Assembly: GCF_024158745.1 (NCBI RefSeq)
Contig: NZ_JAMZAW010000034.1
Location: forward strand, 1-64,000
Source: Paenibacillus tyrphae
GTDB lineage: Bacteria; Bacillota; Bacilli; Paenibacillales; NBRC-103111
Direction of reading: 5' to 3'
Length of the DNA stretch: 64,000 nucleotides
In this document: positions 45,474-54,175 of the stretch, one piece after another
Layout: every line of letters begins with the position of its first letter
How positions within the stretch are numbered: the stretch's first letter is position 1
Position numbers and translations under genes: made by a program
Notes under the pieces: model-generated
Told to the model about the DNA's origin: nothing
The model's input: only the letters and a program-made list of their open reading frames with translations
Databases searched by the model: none

Positions 45474-46189
45474 GCCGTCACACCCGCCGCTCCGGCCGGA
45501 ATCTCCGCCAGTCTCTCGTCACGGACGATCAGGCCGTCCCGGATCGATACCACGCGTTTGGCGTTCTCGGCGATATGCAGATCGTGCGTGATCAGAACGA
45601 TGGTATTGCCCTGCTCGTTAAGCCGGATAATCAGCTCCAGCACTTCTTTGCCGGTCTTAGAATCCAGCGCTCCCGTCGGCTCGTCAGCAAGCATCAGAGA
45701 CGGCGACACCGCCAGCGCGCGCGCAATCGCCACCCGCTGCTGCTGTCCCCCGGACAGCTCGCTCGGTTTATGATGGCCGCGCTGGCCCATCCCCAGCAGC
45801 TCCAGCATCTGGAGCGCCGTTTCGCGGCGCTTCTTGGCTTGCACGCCCGAGTAAATCAAGGGCAATTCCACATTTTCCAGTGCCGTAAGTTTGGGAAGCA
45901 GATTGAACTGTTGAAAAATAAACCCGATTTTTTTATTCCGCAGCTCTGCGAGCTGGTTGTCCGTCATTTTCTCGGTAGCCACGCCGTCCAGCTTGTAGGA
46001 GCCGGAGGTCGGCACGTCCAGCAAGCCGATCGTGTTCATCAGGGTCGACTTCCCGGAGCCGCTCGGCCCGACGATGGCGACGAAGTCCCCCCGCTCCACC
46101 GTGAGCGACAGGTCGTTCAATATGCGCAGCTTTTCCGCGCCCCGTTCGTATTCCTTCGTAATGTGTTTCAGCTCAATCATCGGTTCCAT
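45470..46189 (-). CDS. MacB/YknY-type ABC ATPase
   Basis: A 239-residue ATPase of the LolD/MacB/YknY class: Walker A GPSGSGKST, Q loop FIFQQFNLLPKLTALENV, signature LSGGQQQRVAIARAL, Walker B LMLADEPTGALD, H loop LITHDLHIA. ATG 46189 has AAAGGAGG at proper distance; a 42-residue N-terminal extension in the same frame is compositionally odd and overlaps the upstream gene, so I reject it. Coupled to the permease by ATGA. Confidence 0.93.
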   Translation of the reverse strand: MEPMIELKHITKEYERGAEKLRILNDLSLTVERGDFVAIVGPSGSGKSTLMNTIGLLDVPTSGSYKLDGVATEKMTDNQLAELRNKKIGFIFQQFNLLPKLTALENVELPLIYSGVQAKKRRETALQMLELLGMGQRGHHKPSELSGGQQQRVAIARALAVSPSLMLADEPTGALDSKTGKEVLELIIRLNEQGNTIVLITHDLHIAENAKRVVSIRDGLIVRDERLAEIPAGAAGVTA

Positions 46190-46211
46190 GCCGGGATTCC
46201 TCCTTTCGCCG

Positions 46212-47945
46212 TTATCTGCCGGATTGGCCGCCGCCTCCGTTGGAGCGGTTCCCGCCGCCGGCATTCCCGCCTCCTGAGCCGCCCGTGCCTCCCGCACCGC
46301 CTCCACCCGGAGCAAACTGGAAATTGCCGCCGCCCGGAAATCCGCCGCCTTGGCCGCCCTGGAACTGCTGGCGCAGTCTGTCGATCTCGGCCTGGCTCAA
46401 ATTTTGCCGCTGCTGCCGCACGGGCACGACGACTTTGTCGCCTTCCTTGAGCCCTTCGGTAACCTCAACATCGGTTTTGCTGCGGATACCGATCTTGATC
46501 TCCTTCTCCTCCCGCTTGCCGCCGGGCCGTTCCACGGTAACGAACCGTTTGCCTTTTTGCTGCTGGAGCGCCTCCATCGGCAGGACGAGAATGTCCTTTT
46601 TGTCCTGGATCAAAATGTTCGCCGTTCCCGTCATGCCGTAGCGCAGGTCGCCCGTATTTTTGACCGCCACCACCGCGTCGTAGAACGTCACCCCGTTGGT
46701 CGTCGTTCCGACCGTGGACACCTGGGTCACTTCTCCTTCGAATTTGCGCCCCGGCAGCGAATCGACGGTCACTTCCGCCTTCATGCCGCTCTTCACGTTC
46801 GGAAGATCGAGCTCGTCGACCTGAATGGGAAGCTGCATGAAATCGAGGCTGGCCACCGCTCCGAACAAGGTCGTCCCTTCGACTTTGGCCCCAACTGGAT
46901 AGCTCGCCAGCACATTCGTTTTCTTGTTGGCAAAATCGGTGGAAAACACCCCATCAAAAGGCGCCTTGAGCGTCAATTGGTTTAACTTGTCTTCCAGGCT
47001 GGCAATTGTCGCCTTCTGGCGTTCGATTGCGCCCTGCTTGTTTAAAATATCGCCGGGCAGCGTGTCGCTGCCGATCACGGCGAGCAGATCGCCTTTGACC
47101 ACATGGCTTCCGGACTTTACCTTCAGTTCGCGGATGCTGCCGTTCGCCCCGGCGAACACCGTTTCGGTTTTTATGTATTCGAGCGTTCCCTTCTCCTGCG
47201 AGTCAATGCTGCGTCCGCCGATCGCCGCCGTTCCTTTCACTTTCATCCCGGCATCCAGCGTCCCGTCGTTCGCTACGGTCACTTCGACATCAACCAGCTT
47301 GCCGCCGGAGCTGTCTGACCTCGTTAAAGTGCCTACCGCAGCGACCGTCCCCGTCTTCGTCAGCAGGAAGCCGTCGGGAGCCAGATCGAGCGCATCCCCC
47401 TTCTTCAGCTGTGAAGCATCCTCCAGCAAAAACGGCAGCTTCACCGTGAGTGAGGACAGATCCGCAATCGTGCCCACGCGGCTCGATTTGGTCGTGTTCG
47501 AGCCTGTATCCAGATTGCCAGACAACGTCAGCTTGCCGCTGATCGGAGCGGTAATCCGCAGATTCCCCTGCTGGGTCCGCAGATCATTCAAATCATTTTC
47601 CATCTGTTGAAGGCTCATTCGCGCCTCCTGCAGGTTCGTTTCGAGCGTCGGATCGGCGATTTCCACTAGGATGTCCCCTTTTTTCACCGGATGGTTCCGG
47701 GTCAGGTTCATCGTTTTGATCGTTCCGTCCGCAGGAGCGATGATGTTCTGCATGTCTCTTGCTTCAAACTGCGAAGTGCCGGATACCGTTGACCGGATTT
47801 CCCCTTTTTTGACCTCGACCGTCTTGTCCTGTACGCTGGCGGCCGACTTTTTCGGTTTTTGTTGCAAATACACGTACGTTCCGGCTCCGACCACCAAGAG
47901 GCCGAGGACGCCGATGATCCATTTTTTGTAACGCAGCCACGCCAT
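46212..47945 (-). CDS. membrane fusion protein with double hairpin and Gly-rich tail
   Basis: A 577-residue HlyD/MacA-like subunit. An N-terminal membrane anchor (WIIGVLGLLVVGAGTYVYL) is followed by two lipoyl-like half motifs (IIAPADGTIKTMNLTRNHPV and LKAPFDGVFSTDFA), coiled-coil helices and a beta-barrel. It is longer than usual and seems to contain a second lipoyl/biotinyl segment (GANGSIRELKVKSGSHVVKG). The last 50 residues are nearly pure Gly with some Asn and Ser. ATG 47945 has AAAGGAG upstream. First gene of the four-gene operon. Confidence 0.9.
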   Translation of the reverse strand: MAWLRYKKWIIGVLGLLVVGAGTYVYLQQKPKKSAASVQDKTVEVKKGEIRSTVSGTSQFEARDMQNIIAPADGTIKTMNLTRNHPVKKGDILVEIADPTLETNLQEARMSLQQMENDLNDLRTQQGNLRITAPISGKLTLSGNLDTGSNTTKSSRVGTIADLSSLTVKLPFLLEDASQLKKGDALDLAPDGFLLTKTGTVAAVGTLTRSDSSGGKLVDVEVTVANDGTLDAGMKVKGTAAIGGRSIDSQEKGTLEYIKTETVFAGANGSIRELKVKSGSHVVKGDLLAVIGSDTLPGDILNKQGAIERQKATIASLEDKLNQLTLKAPFDGVFSTDFANKKTNVLASYPVGAKVEGTTLFGAVASLDFMQLPIQVDELDLPNVKSGMKAEVTVDSLPGRKFEGEVTQVSTVGTTTNGVTFYDAVVAVKNTGDLRYGMTGTANILIQDKKDILVLPMEALQQQKGKRFVTVERPGGKREEKEIKIGIRSKTDVEVTEGLKEGDKVVVPVRQQRQNLSQAEIDRLRQQFQGGQGGGFPGGGNFQFAPGGGGAGGTGGSGGGNAGGGNRSNGGGGQSGR

Positions 47946-48089
47946 CCGCGTATCTCCTTTCTGAATCGATGTAGCATTGATCACCTCTTTCAATGTAGCA
48001 CCCGTTTGTAAAAAAAACGTGAAAAGTCGCTTAATCCCAACTTAAAGTGAGAGCGGCAGAACGATACTGATTCTACGGGAACGCCAAAA

Positions 48090-48124
48090 AGCCCGCAGCA
48101 ACGATAAAATCGTTGTTGCAGGCT
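48090..48124 (-). terminator. terminator of pckA
   Basis: AGCCCGCAGCAACGAT (48090-48105) and ATCGTTGTTGCAGGCT (48109-48124) form a 16-bp stem with few mismatches; the minus strand continues TTTTTGGC. Confidence 0.85.
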
Positions 48125-48150
48125 AATGCCGGTGTATTCAAAATACAGCT

Positions 48151-49734
48151 TTAACTCAGACGCGGACCAGCGGCGCGAACCGCCTCAGGCGCATCCGCAA
48201 ACTTCCCGAAGTTGCTGACGAACCGTTCGGCAAGCTCCCGGGCTTTGGCGTCGTAAGCTTGTTTGTCCTCCCACGTGCTGCGCGGCTGCAGCACTTCATC
48301 CGGCACACCGGGAACGTGGCTTGGCACCAGCACGCCGAATACCGGATCCGGGGTAAACTCCCCTTGCTCCAGCTTGCCTTCCAAGGCTGCCGTGACCATC
48401 GCGCGGGTGTACGCCAAATTCATCCGTTTGCCCACCCCGTAAGGTCCGCCGGACCAGCCGGTGTTCACCAAGTAGACGCGGGATTCGTGCTTGTCGATCT
48501 TGCGTCCCAGCATCTCGGCGTAGACGCTCGGACTCAGCGGCAGAAACGGCGATCCGAAGCAAGTGGAGAATGTCGCTTCCGGCTCTGTCACGCCACGTTC
48601 CGTTCCGGCCAGCTTGGACGTATAGCCGGACAGAAAATGATACATCGCCTGCTCCTTCGTCAGCTTCGCAATCGGAGGCAGTACCCCGAACGCGTCGGCC
48701 GTCAGGAAGACGATCGTCTCCGGATGTCCCGCCGTACCGGGGATCACCGCGTTCGCTATCGATTCAAGCGGGTAAGCGGCCCGCGTATTTTCCGTGCGGG
48801 AGCCGTCATGGTAATCCGCTTCCAGCGTATCCGGGCGCAGCACCACATTTTCCAGCACGGCTCCGAACCGGATCGCATTCCAAATTTGCGGCTCCTTCTC
48901 TTCGGTCAGCCCGATGCACTTGGCGTAGCAGCCGCCCTCGAAGTTGAACACGCCGCGGTCCGACCAGCCATGCTCGTCGTCGCCGATCAAGCGGCGGTTC
49001 GGGTCGGCGGACAGCGTCGTCTTGCCTGTGCCGGACAGCCCGAAGAAGAGCGCCACATCGCCCTTTTCTCCGACGTTGGCCGAGCAGTGCATCGGGAACA
49101 CGCCGCGGAAAGGCAGCAAATAGTTCAGCACGCTGAAAATCGACTTCTTCATCTCGCCCGCATATTCCGTGCCGCCGATCAGGACGATGCGTTTCTCCAT
49201 CGAAACGGCGATGAACGTGCCGGATTTCGTCCCGTCAGTGGCAGGGTCAGCCTGCAAGCCGGGCAGTGCAATCACCGTAAATTCCGCGCGGTGCTCCTTC
49301 AATTCCCCCGCCGTCGGGCGAATAAACAGCTGACGCACGAACAAATTGTGCCACGCATATTCGTTCACGACGCGAATCGGCAGCCGGTATTCTTCATCCG
49401 CGCCAGCGAAGCCGTCAAACACGTACAGCTCGCGTTCCTTCATATATAGTGCCGCTTTGGCTAATAAACGATCGAAGTGCTGCTCCGCCATCGGCTGGTT
49501 GACGGCTCCCCAAGCGATGTGGCCGTCGACGGAAGCCTCCTGCACGATATATTTGTCCTTGGGCGAACGGCCCGTAAATTTTCCGGTGAAGGCCCGCAGC
49601 GCCCCGCTGGATGCAAGCTCCCCCTCCTGCCGCTTCAAAGCAGCTTGAACCAAAACAGGAACCGGCAAATTATAATGAACGTTCCCCCCGGCAAGAAGCG
49701 CTGCCGTATCGAAGCTGTACTCCGTCGTTTTCAT
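48151..49734 (-). CDS. pckA: phosphoenolpyruvate carboxykinase (ATP)
   Basis: A 527-residue gluconeogenic enzyme converting oxaloacetate and ATP to PEP, CO2 and ADP. Signature segments: RSPKDKYIV (Arg that binds oxaloacetate), [10 protein letters not shown] (metal-binding His), the P-loop [19 protein letters not shown] and [16 protein letters not shown] 49734 is preferred to the TTG four codons earlier. The upstream region has two copies of TATTGTAYACTATT spaced by 22 bases, likely operators for glucose repression. Monocistronic. Confidence 0.96.
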   Translation of the reverse strand: MKTTEYSFDTAALLAGGNVHYNLPVPVLVQAALKRQEGELASSGALRAFTGKFTGRSPKDKYIVQEASVDGHIAWGAVNQPMAEQHFDRLLAKAALYMKERELYVFDGFAGADEEYRLPIRVVNEYAWHNLFVRQLFIRPTAGELKEHRAEFTVIALPGLQADPATDGTKSGTFIAVSMEKRIVLIGGTEYAGEMKKSIFSVLNYLLPFRGVFPMHCSANVGEKGDVALFFGLSGTGKTTLSADPNRRLIGDDEHGWSDRGVFNFEGGCYAKCIGLTEEKEPQIWNAIRFGAVLENVVLRPDTLEADYHDGSRTENTRAAYPLESIANAVIPGTAGHPETIVFLTADAFGVLPPIAKLTKEQAMYHFLSGYTSKLAGTERGVTEPEATFSTCFGSPFLPLSPSVYAEMLGRKIDKHESRVYLVNTGWSGGPYGVGKRMNLAYTRAMVTAALEGKLEQGEFTPDPVFGVLVPSHVPGVPDEVLQPRSTWEDKQAYDAKARELAERFVSNFGKFADAPEAVRAAGPRLS

Positions 49735-49775
49735 GTAATGCCCCAACCCTTTCTGTCTTCATGTCGTTCTTCATT

Positions 49776-49811
49776 TATTGTACACTATTCATTTATATAT
49801 TGTATACTATT
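49776..49811 (-). promoter_or_regulatory. tandem operator-like repeats upstream of pckA
   Basis: TATTGTACACTATT (49776-49789) and TATTGTATACTATT (49798-49811) differ by one base, are each nearly palindromic, and are spaced by exactly 22 bases (two helical turns). They lie 42-77 bases upstream of the pckA start and overlap possible -10 sequences (TACAAT on the minus strand). In B. subtilis pckA is repressed by CcpN; a CcpN-like repressor is the natural candidate, not shown here. Confidence 0.5.
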
Positions 49812-49965
49812 TGATCATAATGTTCACGGTTTATACTTATAATTCCGCAAACATAACCAATAATTAGGATTTTATAAGAAAAAAACTCATGAAAAGGTAT
49901 TTGTTTCCTTTTGGAGAAATATTAGGTTGATCAATCCGAATTTGCGGGTTTGTCCGGGAGGTATT

Positions 49966-50535
49966 ATGCGCCACATTCAATCCGTCTTGAACAAGTACTG
50001 TTTGAAAATCACCGGTTCGCATTGGGAAGCCGAAGACCTGGCGTAGGAAGCTCTTATTCGCGTGCTGCAAGTGCTGCGCGAGCAGCCTGACCGTCCAATC
50101 AGCAAAGCCTATTTATTCCGCATCGCCAAAAACCTGTGGATCGACAAGCAGCGCAAAACGATGCGCCAGCCCGCCGTGCCGCTTACAGACGCGCACTTGG
50201 CGCAGCTCGCCTTTCAAGACAACCGGCTCCGGACCCGCGAGCTGCTGGAAACGCTGGCTCACCGGCTTCCCGTCAGCCAAATCGTCATTCTGCTGCTGAT
50301 GGACGTATTCGATTTTACGGCACGGGAGACCGCAGCTATGATCGATTCCACGGAAGGCGCGGTGCAAGCCGCCCGGTCCCGGGCAAGGAACAAGCTGAGA
50401 GCGCTGGCGGCGGAGCCCGCGGAAGCGGACGGCCTGCAGTCAGGGGAACGGCAAGCCGCTCCGCCCGCAACGTTGTTCGAAGCCCTTGTCGACGGACTTC
50501 GGGGGCGAAACCCCGTGGCGCGTATTTGCGGCTGA
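49966..50535 (+). pseudogene. sigma-70 family (ECF-like) factor with in-frame stop
   Basis: From ATG 49966 (GGGAGG upstream) the frame reads MRHIQSVLNKYCLKITGSHW then EAEDLA, and codon 27 is TAG (50044-50046) exactly where sigma region 2 normally has Gln (AEDLAQE). It continues EALIRVLQVLREQP, region 2.4 (YLFRIAKNLWIDKQR), a linker, and region 4 (VSQIVILLLMDVFDFTARET, STEGAVQAARSRARNKL). The frame ends early at 50535 in an atypical tail. One nonsense change thus disables an otherwise complete two-domain sigma factor. Internal restart at a later codon would lack region 2. Confidence 0.8.
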
Positions 50536-50639
50536 ATCGACAAGGCTATCGGATCGACGGCATTCACAGACTGGCTCCCGACAAATTGTACTTTACCATC
50601 GAGGACTTGGATGGTAACAAGCTGATGGTGAGCACATAA
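50519..50639 (+). pseudogene. VOC-domain C-terminal remnant fused after the sigma relic
   Basis: In the +1 frame relative to the sigma gene the sequence reads LRLNRQGYRIDGIHRLAPDK then LYFTIEDLDGNKLMV and a stop at 50639. The pattern (L-x-x-G-x-x-x-x-x-I, F-x-x-x-D-x-D-G-N) is that of the last strands of glyoxalase/VOC domains. No N-terminal part precedes it. It may be the tail of a lost VOC gene joined by deletion, or the original sigma tail after a frameshift. Confidence 0.4.
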
Positions 50640-50743
50640 ACCTTATTTTGCGAAACCATGTACGGTTTTGCCCTCGGATTCCGTTTCTTGTTACGGGAAC
50701 CCTATCTTCCAAATCCAACGCATCCAAAGGAGGTTTTTTCAGA

Positions 50744-50948
50744 TGAGCAAGCACATTAAACGGACCAGCTTCCCGAGTCGCGGCATATTGCCTTTAACTT
50801 TTATACTACGGATGTCGATGCGTCGTACGCTTATTTTACGGAGCGGCAGGTCCGCACATCCGAGATTCACGGAGCAGGAGGCATGCGCTTCTTCGACGCA
50901 TGGGACCCAGACGGCAACGCCATCGGCGTCGTGACTTTCCCGGAATAG
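50744..50948 (+). pseudogene. internally deleted VOC (glyoxalase-like) gene
   Basis: AAAGGAGGTTTTTTCAG precedes ATG 50744 and codons MSKHIKR, a typical VOC opening. The rest of the first half is missing; the second half appears in another frame as HIAFNFYTTDVDASYAYF, then GGMRFFDAWDPDGNAIGVVT and a TAG at 50946-50948. WDPDGNAIGV is the closing metal-site strand of VOC proteins. An out-of-frame deletion joining start and end explains it. Confidence 0.65.
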
Positions 50949-50974
50949 CCGCACAGGGGAATGTTTCGCACGAA

Positions 50975-51012
50975 AAAAGGGGGTATCCGGAACAACGGAT
51001 AATCCCCCTTTT
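50975..51012. terminator. hairpin terminator
   Basis: AAAAGGGGGTATCCG and CGGATAATCCCCCTTTT form a long stem around GAACAA, with A/T-rich outer ends on both strands, after the decayed genes. Confidence 0.75.
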
Positions 51013-51162
51013 GCGGTATAAAAGGAGTGGATATTTCTTCCGCCGCTCCGAACCCCGTTTATGTAAAGCTCATAACATAAAAATAACTTTTCGCCATGAA
51101 CGAATATTAAAAATTTACTTACTCGCCAATTGAAATATACTGTATTCAGGAGGCGGTTTATA

Positions 51163-51951
51163 ATGAAAGAACAAGTGAATTTCGGAAACGTCTCGCAGGA
51201 CTACGCCCGTTACCGCGACGAACTGCCTGCGAGGCTGGCCGACTGGCTGGAAGCGCACGGCGCCTTGAAGAACGGTACCCGGGCCGTCGATCTCGGCGCC
51301 GGGACGGGAAGCTTCTCCCGGCTCTTGGCCGGCCGCGGGGCAGCGGTGACCGGCGTCGAACCGTTGGCCGAAATGATCGGTGAAGCGCGCCGCGTCGCAG
51401 ACGATAGCGACTCTTCCGTCGTCTATGTGCAGGCTCCTGCGGAAGCAACCGCATTGCCCGCAGGCCTGTTCGATTTGGTCACGGCGGCCCGCGCATGGCA
51501 TTGGTTCGACCGGCAGCAGGCTATCTCTGAAGCGAGGAGGCTGCTTAAGCCGGGCGGCTTCCTGGCCGTCGTCGATTCGGTCATCCTGGCGGCCGAAAGC
51601 GAGCCGGCCCGCGCAACGTTCGAGCTGATCCGCAAGCAGATGCCGGACGGCAAGCTGAAGGCTCCCGGGTCTATGGCGGAAAGCCCGGAGCGGCGCAACG
51701 GGTTTCCCTTGCGATGGTTCGACGAATGGGCGGACGGCGGTTTTCAGGAAAAAGATAGCGGGCAGTTCGACTACGAGCTGCGTTTTGCACCCGACGCCTG
51801 GAGAGGCAAGGTTCGCTCCATCTCCTGGTTTTCCCAACTGGACACGGACAGCAGGCAGCAGGTCGACCAGGAAATAGCCGGGCTGTTCCGTGACGTGACG
51901 GAGCTGACAATCCCCCACCGCTGTTCGTTCGTCCTGCTTCAAAAAGCGTAG
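51163..51951 (+). CDS. class I SAM-dependent methyltransferase
   Basis: A 262-residue Methyltransf_11-type enzyme. Motif I is AVDLGAGTGSFSRLLA (about residues 40-55), the acidic residue ending strand 2 is in VTGVEPLAEM, and motif IV/post-I is FDLVTAARAWHWFD. Its QVNFGNVSQDYARYRDELP start and AWHWFD are typical of the UbiE/trans-aconitate-methyltransferase-like group. ATG 51163 has AGGAGG nine bases upstream. Substrate unknown; it stands alone. Confidence 0.88.
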   Translation: MKEQVNFGNVSQDYARYRDELPARLADWLEAHGALKNGTRAVDLGAGTGSFSRLLAGRGAAVTGVEPLAEMIGEARRVADDSDSSVVYVQAPAEATALPAGLFDLVTAARAWHWFDRQQAISEARRLLKPGGFLAVVDSVILAAESEPARATFELIRKQMPDGKLKAPGSMAESPERRNGFPLRWFDEWADGGFQEKDSGQFDYELRFAPDAWRGKVRSISWFSQLDTDSRQQVDQEIAGLFRDVTELTIPHRCSFVLLQKA

Positions 51952-51987
51952 CCGCTCCCGATTCTGCTTTAACTACGCGCAAGCCAA

Positions 51988-52027
51988 AAAGGCCGCCGCC
52001 CGACGATTTGTCAGGCGTGCAGCCTTT
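51988..52027 (-). terminator. terminator of the SLH-GH18 gene
   Basis: On the minus strand AAAGGCTGCACGCCTGAC and GTCGGGCGGCGGCCTTT form a long imperfect stem followed by TTGGC. It starts 16 bases after the stop. Confidence 0.7.
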
Positions 52028-52042
52028 GGCCTTGTTGCGTCC

Positions 52043-53659
52043 TTAGCGCTTGGCTATCGTGTCCCAATCGGCTGCGGTCACATTCCCCATATGCCACAGC
52101 GAGACGCCTTTGAGTCCGTAATACTTGGCCAGCCATAGCTTCTTGGCGATGCTGTCCGCATCCTCGTAGTAGATCGTATGGCTGCCGCGCTCGTCTTGAA
52201 AAGCGATTTGCTTCAGAAAATAAGGATAAGTGCGGTTCAATGCAATGCCAGGGGAAGCCATCCGCTTCTCCACCTCCGCGATATCCGGCTGCGCCAGCGT
52301 AACCTTCCCTCCCGTCGAGACCCACTGATTCGCCTGCTTCGAGATACCCAGCACCAGCTTCTCTTTAGGAACGGAGAGGAGCGCTTGCTTCACCGTATCG
52401 CTAACCAGCGGCAGTGGTGCCGAAGGCAGCCCGGAATCTTGATGGGTGAAATCGTAAGCCATCAAAACGACGCTATCCGCGACCTCGCCGATTCCGCGCA
52501 GGTCGTACCCTTTATAGTAATACGTTGGCGGCACGGCCACCGTTAACGTTTTGCTCCCGAGGCCCGCCTTCACTTCACGCAAAAACGCCACATAGTCTGC
52601 GGCAGCGTCCGCTTCCTTCAGCCCCTCCAGGTCGAGGCAAACTCCCGTGAACGCCTCTCCCGATTCGGACAGCACGGATTTCAGCGATTCAACGAAACTT
52701 TTCCGCGCCGCGGCATCCCGGAGAAACTCCTTCACGCGGTCGCGCGGCTCGGTCGCGAAGATCATCAACTCCTTGCCGAGCTTCGCCCGAGTGGCGGCAT
52801 CAACGGGTTCCTGCCAGCCGTCCGGAAACCGGTACTCCGTCGACTTCGTATCCAGCTTCGCGCTTCCGCCGCCCTCGTAGGATAAACGGGACCAGCCGAA
52901 CGCGACGCGATCGAGCAGCGGCATCCGCTGGATGGCGGAGTACGAACGGATCGCATAGAAGCCGGTCACTTCAACCTTTCGCTGCGCGATTCCGGCATTC
53001 AGCAGCCGGTAAATCGTCGCGGCGGCTTCCTTGCGCGTTAAAGAGCTTGCGGGACGAAACCCGTTCGCGTCCCCTTCCATGATCCCTTGGCGGACGGCAA
53101 AATAAACGTAGGGCGCCAAGCTCTGACTTATGGACCCGTGATCGGAAAACCGCCGCAGCTCCCGCTCCTTCGTCCATTCGCCTTCCGTCCAGTGCTTCGC
53201 GACATCGGACGTTTCAAGGCTCAGCAAATATTTTCCGATGGCGGCGGCCACTTCCTCCCGCTTCACCGCAAGTTCCGGGCGGAGCGCACTTGACGCATCC
53301 GGCATAAAATCGATCCACTGCTTATTCAGCGCCGCGGTAATGTAAGGATATGACCATCGCTCCGCCGGCACATCCGTCAGCTTCAAGCCCGCTTCGCCCT
53401 GAACGTTCCCGGCATCCGGGCGCGCCGCGTTCACGAGCAGCTTGACGAACGCTTCCCGGGACAACGAATCGTTCGGGCGGTACGTCAGGTCTTCGTAACC
53501 CTCGATCACTCCGAGCGCCGACAAGGAGTATACGGCGTCCTCGGACCAGTCCTTGGGAGCCAAATCCGCAAACGGCTTCAACTGCGCCTCGTAAGCGGAG
53601 GCCGTTCCCGTAGCCGCAAGTAGCATTCCTGCCGCAAGCAGCGCCATTTTCTTCATCAT
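52043..53659 (-). CDS. SLH-domain protein with GH18-type catalytic domain
   Basis: A 538-residue exported protein: signal peptide ending in TASAYE, three SLH repeats (about 28-225; e.g. YSLSALGVIEGYEDLTYRPN, LSREAFVKLLV, FRPASSLTRKEAAATIYRLL) binding pyruvylated wall polymer, then a GH18 barrel (about 230-538). The catalytic strand reads FTGVCLDLEGL: the last Asp and the Glu of DxxDxDxE are kept, the first two Asp are Thr and Cys. VLMAYDFTHQDSG and VSLWHMGN are the usual later strands. This fits spore/cell-wall YaaH-like N-acetylglucosaminidases more than chitinases. Confidence 0.87.
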   Translation of the reverse strand: MMKKMALLAAGMLLAATGTASAYEAQLKPFADLAPKDWSEDAVYSLSALGVIEGYEDLTYRPNDSLSREAFVKLLVNAARPDAGNVQGEAGLKLTDVPAERWSYPYITAALNKQWIDFMPDASSALRPELAVKREEVAAAIGKYLLSLETSDVAKHWTEGEWTKERELRRFSDHGSISQSLAPYVYFAVRQGIMEGDANGFRPASSLTRKEAAATIYRLLNAGIAQRKVEVTGFYAIRSYSAIQRMPLLDRVAFGWSRLSYEGGGSAKLDTKSTEYRFPDGWQEPVDAATRAKLGKELMIFATEPRDRVKEFLRDAAARKSFVESLKSVLSESGEAFTGVCLDLEGLKEADAAADYVAFLREVKAGLGSKTLTVAVPPTYYYKGYDLRGIGEVADSVVLMAYDFTHQDSGLPSAPLPLVSDTVKQALLSVPKEKLVLGISKQANQWVSTGGKVTLAQPDIAEVEKRMASPGIALNRTYPYFLKQIAFQDERGSHTIYYEDADSIAKKLWLAKYYGLKGVSLWHMGNVTAADWDTIAKR

Positions 53660-53783
53660 TCCTTCTTCCCCTCTCTATGGTAGCGTAATGTTATACGCCA
53701 CGAAGAGAACGGAGGTTGCGCTTGTACCGGCTGACAGCTGACTGACGCCAAGCTGACGTCCCTGTCCTACGCCGCGACAGCGC

Positions 53784-53817
53784 AAAGCCCGACGGAGCGT
53801 CGCTTCCGGCGGGCTTT
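53784..53817 (-). terminator. terminator of the 48-residue protein gene or readthrough barrier
   Basis: AAAGCCCGACGGA and TCCGGCGGGCTTT form a stem between the small gene at 53829 and the SLH-GH18 gene, with a weak T-rich end on the minus strand. Confidence 0.6.
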
Positions 53818-53828
53818 CAGGTACGGAA

Positions 53829-53975
53829 TCAGTCTTGGTTGCTTTTCCGCTTTGGCGGCAGCTGCTTCCCGGGATGGCCTTTCCCCTGATGCTCCCGGTT
53901 TTTCTCATCCTTCTCCTGCGTTTCGTGCAGCTTGTCCAGCCACGCTTCCGTATCGCCTGCCAAATCATCTCTCAT
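53829..53975 (-). CDS. small hydrophilic protein
   Basis: A 48-residue, very charged protein (MRDDLAGDTEAWLDKL, then a Lys/Glu/Gln/Pro-rich tail ending KRKSNQD). ATG 53975 has AAAGGAGG ten bases upstream; a terminator follows 11 bases after the stop. Gene-like signals are good, the protein is probably disordered apart from one helix, and no family is recognised. It resembles small spore- or stress-type proteins only in composition. Confidence 0.55.
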   Translation of the reverse strand: MRDDLAGDTEAWLDKLHETQEKDEKNREHQGKGHPGKQLPPKRKSNQD

Positions 53976-54175
53976 TTGCACTATCCCTCCTTTCGTCGTC
54001 GGTATTATGCCCTTGCCGCCGAAAAATATGGGGCGAACGCCAGGCATTAACACTAAAGCACATTATTGACAGCGTGTACTATAAGGATTACGATAATTCT
54101 CAACAATAGAAAAAATAACATAATATAGGTTTCGATTTAGTAAAAAGTAAATAATGCAAAAGTCAGGTTGGTCCT

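Noticed and set aside
46190-46315. 42-residue N-terminal extension of the MacB-type ATPase
   Set aside because: It overlaps the fusion-protein gene in another frame, and an ideal ribosome binding site lies before ATG 46189.
50044-50046. TAG in the sigma gene as a pyrrolysine or programmed readthrough codon
   Set aside because: The position is Gln in homologues, CAG to TAG is one base, and the following VOC fragments show local decay. Simple mutation is the better explanation.
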